Origin: Glycomyces sp. YM15
GTDB lineage: Bacteria > Actinomycetota > Actinomycetes > Mycobacteriales > Micromonosporaceae
Assembly: GCF_016918015.1 (NCBI RefSeq)
Contig: NZ_JAERMK010000001.1
Location: forward strand, 62,001-126,000
Reading direction: 5' to 3'
DNA length: 64,000 nucleotides
Part shown: one piece after another, positions 59,080 to 64,000 of the stretch
How the letters are laid out: every line of letters begins with the position of its first letter
Position numbering within the stretch: position 1 is the stretch's first letter
Position numbers and translations under genes: made by a program
Notes under the pieces: generated by a model
What the model was told of the DNA's origin: nothing
The model's database searches: none
Seen by the model: the letters and a program-made list of their open reading frames with translations, nothing else

Positions 59080-60027
59080 ATGTCCGTCACCGCGACCGAA
59101 CTCCACCGGTTCGAGGCCTCCAGGCCCCGCCTGGAGGCCATCGCCTACCGCCTCCTCGGCTCGGCGGGCGAGGCCGAGGACGCCGTCCAGGAGGTCTTCC
59201 TGCGCTGGCAGGCGACCGACCGGGACCGCATCGAGGTGCCCGAGGCGTGGCTGACGAAGGTGCTCACCAACCTGTGCCTCAACCAGCTCACCTCCGCCCG
59301 GGCACGACGCGAGACCTATGTGGGCGAATGGCTTCCGGAGCCGCTGCTCGCCGGCGACCCGATGCTCGGGCCGGCGGACACCGCCGAGCAGCGCGAGTCC
59401 GTGTCGTTCGCGGTGCTCACCCTGATGGAGCGGCTGACCCCTGTGGAGCGCGCCGTGTACGTGCTGCGCGAGGCGTTCGACTACCCGCACCGCGAGATCG
59501 CCGAGTTCCTCGACCTCACTGAGGCGTCGAGCCAGCAGATCCTCCACCGCGCCAAGAAGCACCTCGCGGACGGCAAGGCCCGCAAGGAGATCGACGAGGC
59601 CGACGCTCGGCGCATCGTCGAGGAGTTCCTGGCGGCCGCCACCGGCGGCTCGGTCGCCCCGCTGGTGCAGCTGCTCACCGAGAACGCCGTCTCGATCGGC
59701 GACGGCGGTGGGAAGGTCCCCGCCCGCGCGAAGGCGTTCGAGGGCGCGGCCGCGGTCGCGAAGTTCCTGTGGGGCCTGTTCCGGCCCGCCGAGTCAAAGC
59801 GCACCCTCCTCGGCGGTTCGCCGCAGCTCTACGCGTGGACCGCCAACGGGGAGCCCGCGGCGGTCGCGGTCCTCGACGGCCGCGTCGTCGGCATCATGTG
59901 CCTGGAGGTCGGCGAGGACGGCATCATCGCGCTCCGCAACCAGGTCAACCCCGACAAACTCGAACGTGCGACGGCCCTGTGGGCGACGCTCGACCACGGG
60001 CGACCCCTCGTCGACCAGGCGTTTTAA
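59080..60027 (+). CDS. sigJ: ECF41-group RNA polymerase sigma factor (SigJ-like)
   Basis: 315 aa. Sigma region 2 (RLEAIAYRLLGSAGEAEDAV then QEVFLRWQATD) and region 4 (LTPVERAVYVLREAFDYPHR then EIAEFLDLTEASSQQILHRA) are followed by a SnoaL-like C-terminal domain (about 200-315) with the ECF41 marks SIGDGGGKVPA and NQVNPDKL. In this group the C-terminal extension replaces an anti-sigma factor and controls the activity in cis. The neighbour 100 bp downstream is an oxidoreductase, in line with the known link of ECF41 genes to a COE-type gene (carboxymuconolactone decarboxylase, oxidoreductase or epimerase). Confidence 0.92.
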   Translation: MSVTATELHRFEASRPRLEAIAYRLLGSAGEAEDAVQEVFLRWQATDRDRIEVPEAWLTKVLTNLCLNQLTSARARRETYVGEWLPEPLLAGDPMLGPADTAEQRESVSFAVLTLMERLTPVERAVYVLREAFDYPHREIAEFLDLTEASSQQILHRAKKHLADGKARKEIDEADARRIVEEFLAAATGGSVAPLVQLLTENAVSIGDGGGKVPARAKAFEGAAAVAKFLWGLFRPAESKRTLLGGSPQLYAWTANGEPAAVAVLDGRVVGIMCLEVGEDGIIALRNQVNPDKLERATALWATLDHGRPLVDQAF

Positions 60028-60066
60028 GAGGAACCTCGTTATGTGACGTGCTTCATAGTTCATTCC

Positions 60067-60093
60067 TGTCAGCAATCGCGGGCCTGCCCGGTT
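60067..60093 (+). promoter_or_regulatory. ECF41-like promoter candidate
   Basis: TGTCAGC (60067-60073), 16-bp spacer, CGTT (60090-60093), close to the reported ECF41 target form TGTCACA-N16/17-CGTC; it stands in front of the oxidoreductase gene at 60128. Confidence 0.4.
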
Positions 60094-60127
60094 CAGGTGG
60101 CGAACACACGCAGACAGGAGCAAGACC

Positions 60128-61324
60128 ATGCAGCACCGCATCATCGTCCTCGGCGCCGGATACACCGGCGCGATCGCCGCCGGCCGCCTCGCGAAGCGGC
60201 TGCATCCCGAGGAGGTCCGCATCACCCTCGTCAACGCCGAACCGGACTTCGTCGAGCGCGTCCGGATGCACCAGGTCGCCGCCGGACAGGAGCTCAAGCA
60301 CCGGCCCTTCACCGAGGTGCTCGCGGGCACCGGCGTCGAGTTCAGGCTCGCGAAGGTCTCCGCCGTCGACGCCGACGCCAAGACCGTCGCGCTCATCGAC
60401 GCCGCCGGCGCCGAGCGGCTCGAGTACGACACGCTCGTGTACGCCCTCGGCAGCCGCTGGAACGACCACGGCGCCCCTGGAGTCGCCGAACACGCCTACG
60501 AGATCGCCGGCCGTCCCGGCGCCCTGAGGCTGCGGGACCGCCTGGCCCGCCTGGACGCCGGCCAGACGGTCACCGTCGTCGGCGGCGGCCTCACCGGCAT
60601 CGAGGCCGCGACCGAGTTCGCCGAGGCACGCCCCGACCTGAAGGTCGCGCTGGTCGCCCGCGGCGGCCTCGGCGACTGGGTGTCGCCCAAGGCGCAGGAG
60701 CACCTGCGGAAGGTCTTCCGCAAGCTCGGGATCACCGTCCACGAGCACACCGAGGTCGCCGAGGTCCGCGCCGACGCGGTCGTCACCGGGAGCGGCGAGG
60801 CGCTTCCGACCACCGTCACCGTGTGGACCACCGGTTTCGCGGTCCACCCGATCGCGGCCGACACGACCATGGAGACCACTGCGACGGGCCAGATCGTGGT
60901 CGACCGCGACATGGCCTCGGTCTCCCACCCGGACGTGTACGCCGTCGGCGACGCCGGATACGCGATCGGGGACGCCGGGAAGCCGCTGCGCATGTCCTGC
61001 GCCTCGGGCACCCCGATGGCCTGGCAGGCCGCCGACGCGATCGCGGCCCGCCTCACCGGCGGCAAGGCCGGACGCGCGCCGCTCGCCTACGCGCAGCAGT
61101 GCATCAGCCTGGGCCGCAAGGAGGGCCTGATCCAATTCGTGACGCCCGACGACCAGGCCAGGAACAAGTCCCTCCGCGGGCGCACCGCCGCGCTCTACAA
61201 GGAGCTGATCTGCAAGGGCGCCGCCTGGAGCATCAGCCACCCGACCCTCGGCATCCCGGTGCGCCGCAGGCACCTCGCCGAGGCCGAAACCGCGAACGAT
61301 TCGACCGTCAAGGCTCTCGCTTAG
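60128..61324 (+). CDS. NAD(P)/FAD-dependent oxidoreductase (NDH-2-like)
   Basis: 398 aa. Two Rossmann motifs: FAD site IIVLGAGYTGAIAAGRLAKR and NAD(P) site VTVVGGGLTGIEAATEFAEA; ATG-like strand YDTLVYALGSRW and the C-terminal FAD motif VYAVGDAGYAIGDAG. Similar to the type-II NADH dehydrogenase/AIF family common next to ECF41 sigma genes in actinobacteria. No membrane anchor is visible in the end. Electron acceptor unknown. ACAGGAGCAAGACC precedes the ATG. Likely the direct target of the sigma factor. Confidence 0.9.
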   Translation: MQHRIIVLGAGYTGAIAAGRLAKRLHPEEVRITLVNAEPDFVERVRMHQVAAGQELKHRPFTEVLAGTGVEFRLAKVSAVDADAKTVALIDAAGAERLEYDTLVYALGSRWNDHGAPGVAEHAYEIAGRPGALRLRDRLARLDAGQTVTVVGGGLTGIEAATEFAEARPDLKVALVARGGLGDWVSPKAQEHLRKVFRKLGITVHEHTEVAEVRADAVVTGSGEALPTTVTVWTTGFAVHPIAADTTMETTATGQIVVDRDMASVSHPDVYAVGDAGYAIGDAGKPLRMSCASGTPMAWQAADAIAARLTGGKAGRAPLAYAQQCISLGRKEGLIQFVTPDDQARNKSLRGRTAALYKELICKGAAWSISHPTLGIPVRRRHLAEAETANDSTVKALA

Positions 61325-61333
61325 GGCCCCAAC

Positions 61334-61373
61334 GACTTCACCTCTACCGCGTTGACACGGTGGAGGTGAAGTC
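61334..61373 (+). terminator. Terminator-like hairpin after the oxidoreductase
   Basis: GACTTCACCTC (61334-61344) pairs with GAGGTGAAGTC (61363-61373); inner bases ACCG/CGGT extend it after a mismatch. Eleven outer base pairs, 10 bp after the stop. Confidence 0.65.
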
Positions 61374-61443
61374 CGTCTCTAACGAGAAGATGACAAAGGT
61401 TACGCATTTTGTCCCCACAGGAGTGATTCGTAGCCTCGACGCG

Positions 61444-61880
61444 GTGACCCCAAATGTCCACGACACGCCGCTGAAGCTCTGCCGAAGAAAGCCGGAGTTC
61501 GCCGTCGAACTCGCGAGCGAGATCCTCGGCCTCCCGATGCCCGCCTATCGAGAAGTCCTCCCGTACTCGGAGTCGATGACCGATGCCGAGGTCCGAGATC
61601 TGAACGCCGACAACGTCGTGGTTTGATCCTGGAGGCCCTGATGCGGCAAGAGACCTACCCGTACCAGAGCAAGCTCCTCGCCGACCGCGAAGCCCGGGGC
61701 AAGGCCGAAGGCAAGGCTGAAGGCAAGGCTGAGGCTTTGTTGGAGCTCATCGAGGTGCGCGGACTCCCGATCACCGAGAACCAACGCCGCCAGATCGAGT
61801 CGTGCGAGGACCCTGCTCGTCTGACTGTCTGGGTGAAGCGTGTGCTTCAGGCACCGTCCGTCGCGGACATCATCGGCTGA
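61444..61880 (+). pseudogene. Internally deleted gene of the Rpn/transposase-like (GKAEGKAE-tailed) family
   Basis: The first part (GTG at 61444 to TGA at 61624) codes NVHDTPLKLCRRKPEFAVEL, ASEILGLPMPAYREV, then SMTDAEVRDLNADNVVV, which is the usual N-terminus of an actinobacterial ~300-aa family that continues with a nuclease-like core. Here a stop follows at once. The overlapping frame from 61623 gives the family's C-terminus: LEALMRQETYPYQSKLLADR, GKAEGKAEGKAE repeats, ALLELIEVRGLPITENQRRQ and CEDPARLTVWVKRVLQAPSV. About 150 middle codons are missing. Both pieces lie in the right order on the same strand, so this is an internal deletion with frame loss. The family assignment is from memory of the pattern and moderate. 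Confidence 0.6.
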
Positions 61881-61892
61881 GCGCCGAAGCCA

Positions 61893-61920
61893 GGCGGGCG
61901 CCCCGGGTGGGGCGCCCGCC
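61893..61920. terminator. Bidirectional terminator-like hairpin upstream of hisS end
   Basis: GGCGGGCGCCCC-GGGT-GGGGCGCCCGCC, perfect 12-bp stem, six bases from the hisS stop codon and 13 bp after the relic. Confidence 0.78.
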
Positions 61921-61926
61921 TTCGTC

Positions 61927-63255
61927 CTACTCGGTGACGATGTGCGGGTGGAGGTCTTCGGCCGGGGGGTTCCAGGCGTCGACGTCGATGGTGGTCTGGT
62001 CGCCGGAGCGGATGTCCTTGATCTGGGTGCCCTCCTCGTTCACGAACAGCACGAACGGGATGCCGCGCTTGTCGGCGAACTTGATCTGCTTGCCGAACTT
62101 CGCGGCCGAAGGCGAGACCTGGGTCGGAATGCCGCGCGCGCGCAGCCGCTGAGCGAGGGCGTTGGCGGCGGGCCGCTCGTCCTCGTTGGCGAGGGCGACG
62201 AGCACGCAGGTGGGGACCTCGCGGGTCGCGTCGAGCGCGCCGGACTGGAGCAGCGGCACCAGGAGGCGAGAAACGCCGATCGACAGTCCGACACCGGGGT
62301 ACGTGTGCTTGCCGTCGGAGGCGAGCTTGTCGTAGCGGCCGCCGGAGCACACCGAGCCGAGGTGCTCCTGGCCTTCGATGAAGACCTCGTAGACGGTACC
62401 GGTGTAGTAGTCGAGGCCGCGCGCGATCTTCATGTCCGCCACGATGAAGCCGGGGGCTTCCGCGGCGGCCGCGGCCACGACGGCGGCGAGTTCGTTCAGG
62501 CCTTCGTCGAGGAGCGGGTCGCTGACGCCCAGCGCGCGGATCTCCTCCACGAACGAGGTGTCCTCGGCGCTGATCGAGGCGAGCCTGAGGCAGGCCTCGG
62601 CCTGCTCGGGGGTCGCGTCCACCGTGTCGATGAGGAGCTTCGCGACCGCGTCGTGCCCGATCTTGTCGAGCTTGTCGATGATCCGCAGCGCCTCTTCGGT
62701 GTCGCGGATGCCGAGGCCCTGGTAGAAGCCTTGGGAGAGCTTGCGGTTGTTGACGTGCATGCGCAGCTTCGGGAGCGGCAGGCCGCGCAGGGCGTCCGCC
62801 ACGACCAGGGCGACCTCGACCTCGTAGTGCGCGGGCAGCTCGCCCAGGTCGACGATGTCGATGTCGGCCTGCCAGAACTCGCGGTAGCGCCCGCTCTGGG
62901 GGCGCTCACCGCGCCAGACCTGCTGGATCTGGTAGCGGCGGAACGGGAAGTTGAGCTTGCCGGCGTTCTCCAGAACGTAGCGCGCGAACGGCACGGTCAG
63001 GTCGAAGTGCAGGCCGAGCGCGTCGTCGCCGGTGGTCTCGCTGTCGTCGGCCTGGAGACGGCGCAGCACGTAGACCTCTTTGGAGGTCTCGCCCTTGCGC
63101 AGCAGCTGGTCCATCGGTTCCACGGCGCGGGTCTGGAGGTTCGCGAAGCCGTGGAGTTCGAAGGCGCGGCGGAGATGGTCGACGACCTGCTGCTCGACGA
63201 TCCGCTGCCGGGGCAGCAGTTCGGGGAACCCCGAGAGCGGCTGGGGTCGTGACAT
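61927..63255 (-). CDS. hisS: Histidyl-tRNA synthetase
   Basis: Charges tRNA-His with histidine. 442 aa, class II: motif 1 region RIVEQQVVDHLRRAFELHGF, HFDLTVPFARYV, motif 2 YQIQQVWRGERPQSGRYREF, the histidine-specific RGLDYYTGTVYEV, motif 3 PGVGLSIGVSRLL, and an anticodon-binding domain near the end (IPTQVSPSAAKFGKQIKFAD). The ending extends beyond bacterial E. coli-type HisS (DQTTIDVDAW...), as in actinobacterial versions. Followed on the minus strand by nothing; upstream is an MBL gene 52 bp away on the same strand, likely in one transcript. Confidence 0.96.
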   Translation of the reverse strand: MSRPQPLSGFPELLPRQRIVEQQVVDHLRRAFELHGFANLQTRAVEPMDQLLRKGETSKEVYVLRRLQADDSETTGDDALGLHFDLTVPFARYVLENAGKLNFPFRRYQIQQVWRGERPQSGRYREFWQADIDIVDLGELPAHYEVEVALVVADALRGLPLPKLRMHVNNRKLSQGFYQGLGIRDTEEALRIIDKLDKIGHDAVAKLLIDTVDATPEQAEACLRLASISAEDTSFVEEIRALGVSDPLLDEGLNELAAVVAAAAAEAPGFIVADMKIARGLDYYTGTVYEVFIEGQEHLGSVCSGGRYDKLASDGKHTYPGVGLSIGVSRLLVPLLQSGALDATREVPTCVLVALANEDERPAANALAQRLRARGIPTQVSPSAAKFGKQIKFADKRGIPFVLFVNEEGTQIKDIRSGDQTTIDVDAWNPPAEDLHPHIVTE

Positions 63256-63307
63256 GGCGGTCTCCTAGCGTTGTTCGATGAAAGGCGTGCTGCGCGGCGG
63301 GGCGCGG

Positions 63308-63982
63308 CTAATGGGCGCGCTGCGCCGCGCGCTTGAGGTACGGGTTACGGGCGCGTTCGGCCGCGATGGTGGTGCCGGGGCCGTGCCCGGGGAGGACGAT
63401 CGTCGCGTCGTCGAGCGGGAGGACCTTGTCGCGCAGGGTGTCCTGCATGGCCGCGTCGCTGCCGCCGGGCAGGTCGGTGCGGCCGATCGCGCCGCGGAAG
63501 AGGACGTCGCCGGTGAGCGTGTACCGGCCCTCGTCGTCGGCGGTGTGGAACATGGCCGAGCCGGCGGTGTGGCCGGGCGCGTGGTCGACGGTGAAGCGCA
63601 TCCCGGCGAGGTCGATGATCCCGCCGTCGGCGAGCGCCTGCACGTCGTCGGGCTCGGTCCAGTCGAGGCCGGTGCCCACGAGGGACATCATGTTGGCGCT
63701 GAAGCCCTGGGCGGGGTCTTCGAGGAGGTGGCGGTCCGCGGTGTGGATGTAGGCGGGGATGTCGCTCGCGCCGCACACCGGGGTCACTGAGAAGGTGTGG
63801 TCCAGGTGCCCGTGGGTGAGGACCACGGCGACGGGTTTGAGGCCCTTCTCGGCGAGGAGGTCCTCCAGGCGGGGCGCGATGCCGATGCCGGGGTCGACGA
63901 CCACGCACTCGGATCCGGGACCGGCCGACAGCACATAGCAGTTCGTGCCGAACGCATCCGCCACCAGCGTCTCGATGAGCAA
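63308..63982 (-). CDS. MBL-fold hydrolase, glyoxalase II-like
   Basis: 224 aa. TNCYVLSAGPGSECVVVDPG leads to the metal motif LTHGHLDHTFSV (HxHxDH), then DHAPGHTAGSAMF (His), LTGDVLFRGAIGRTDLPGG (bridging Asp) and VLPGHGPGTTIAAERARNPY (last His). The GRTDLPGG and NPYL ending are typical of the YcbL/GloB-like group that sits upstream of hisS in actinobacteria. TTG start at 63982 is supported by GGGAGGGGGAG just upstream. The exact substrate (S-lactoyl-thiol or similar) is not known. Confidence 0.9.
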   Translation of the reverse strand: MLIETLVADAFGTNCYVLSAGPGSECVVVDPGIGIAPRLEDLLAEKGLKPVAVVLTHGHLDHTFSVTPVCGASDIPAYIHTADRHLLEDPAQGFSANMMSLVGTGLDWTEPDDVQALADGGIIDLAGMRFTVDHAPGHTAGSAMFHTADDEGRYTLTGDVLFRGAIGRTDLPGGSDAAMQDTLRDKVLPLDDATIVLPGHGPGTTIAAERARNPYLKRAAQRAH

Positions 63983-64000
63983 CCGCTCCCCCTCCCTTCG

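Overview
The window is GC-rich chromosomal DNA from a filamentous-type actinobacterium. Supporting signs are very high third-position GC, frequent GTG and TTG starts, several apparently leaderless genes with a -10-like hexamer about 7 nt before the start codon, a DUF222/HNH (13E12-type) gene, HxlR, TetR and LacI regulators in divergent arrangements, an ECF41-type sigma factor and an actinobacterial FHA/kinase relic. Family-level placement (for example Glycomycetaceae) is only a guess. I saw no rRNA, tRNA, CRISPR array, phage or insertion sequence.

Layout. 1-7 kb: two-component system (kinase cut by the window edge), a fused DUF2064/GT2 glycosyltransferase overlapping an MTA-type nucleoside phosphorylase, then a TetR-controlled MMPL exporter. 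7-9.4 kb: a kinase/FHA deletion relic, a DUF1304 membrane protein and the RNA 2'-phosphotransferase KptA. 9.5-14.9 kb: DUF222/HNH endonuclease with a tandem repeat running through its stop codon, a divergent MFS exporter/HxlR pair, inositol monophosphatase. 15-21 kb: decayed GH127 gene facing a LacI regulator, Tag glycosylase, acetyltransferase, methyltransferase, secreted intradiol-dioxygenase-like lipoprotein, VOC protein. 21-29.5 kb: TetR and a heterodimeric ABC exporter, MBL hydrolase, and a TPP-riboswitch-controlled thiamine or HMP uptake system (YkoE/fused EcfA/EcfT).

29.5-37.3 kb: alkyltransferase-like protein, DUF1349 protein, RecQ with a phosphoribosyltransferase-like tail, two paralogous secreted SGNH hydrolases, a DUF4287-type gene that has lost its stop codon, an EamA transporter and a lipoprotein. 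37.3-44.4 kb: a carbohydrate block made of a GH2 beta-galactosidase with a clear sigma70-like promoter and LacI-type operator, its LacI regulator, CsbD, a GH43 glycosidase and a GNAT enzyme. 44.4-48 kb: sulfotransferase and acyltransferase/SGNH genes, probably for surface glycan modification. 48-57 kb: central metabolism (tesB, pyk, gltD, gltB). 57-64 kb: two proline-rich LppU-like membrane proteins, an ECF41 sigma factor with its oxidoreductase, an internally deleted gene, hisS and a glyoxalase-II-like MBL protein.

The less ordinary signals are the three gene relics (7.2-8.3, 15.06-15.44 and 61.4-61.9 kb), the ~76-bp repeat through the HNH stop codon, the glycosyltransferase-phosphorylase pair that resembles parts of arsenosugar-type clusters, the RecQ-PRTase fusion, the frameshifted gene at 35.44 kb that reads on antisense to its neighbour, and several well-formed palindromic operators. 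I found no clearly new multi-gene system. Function calls are from motif recognition by eye, with no database search.
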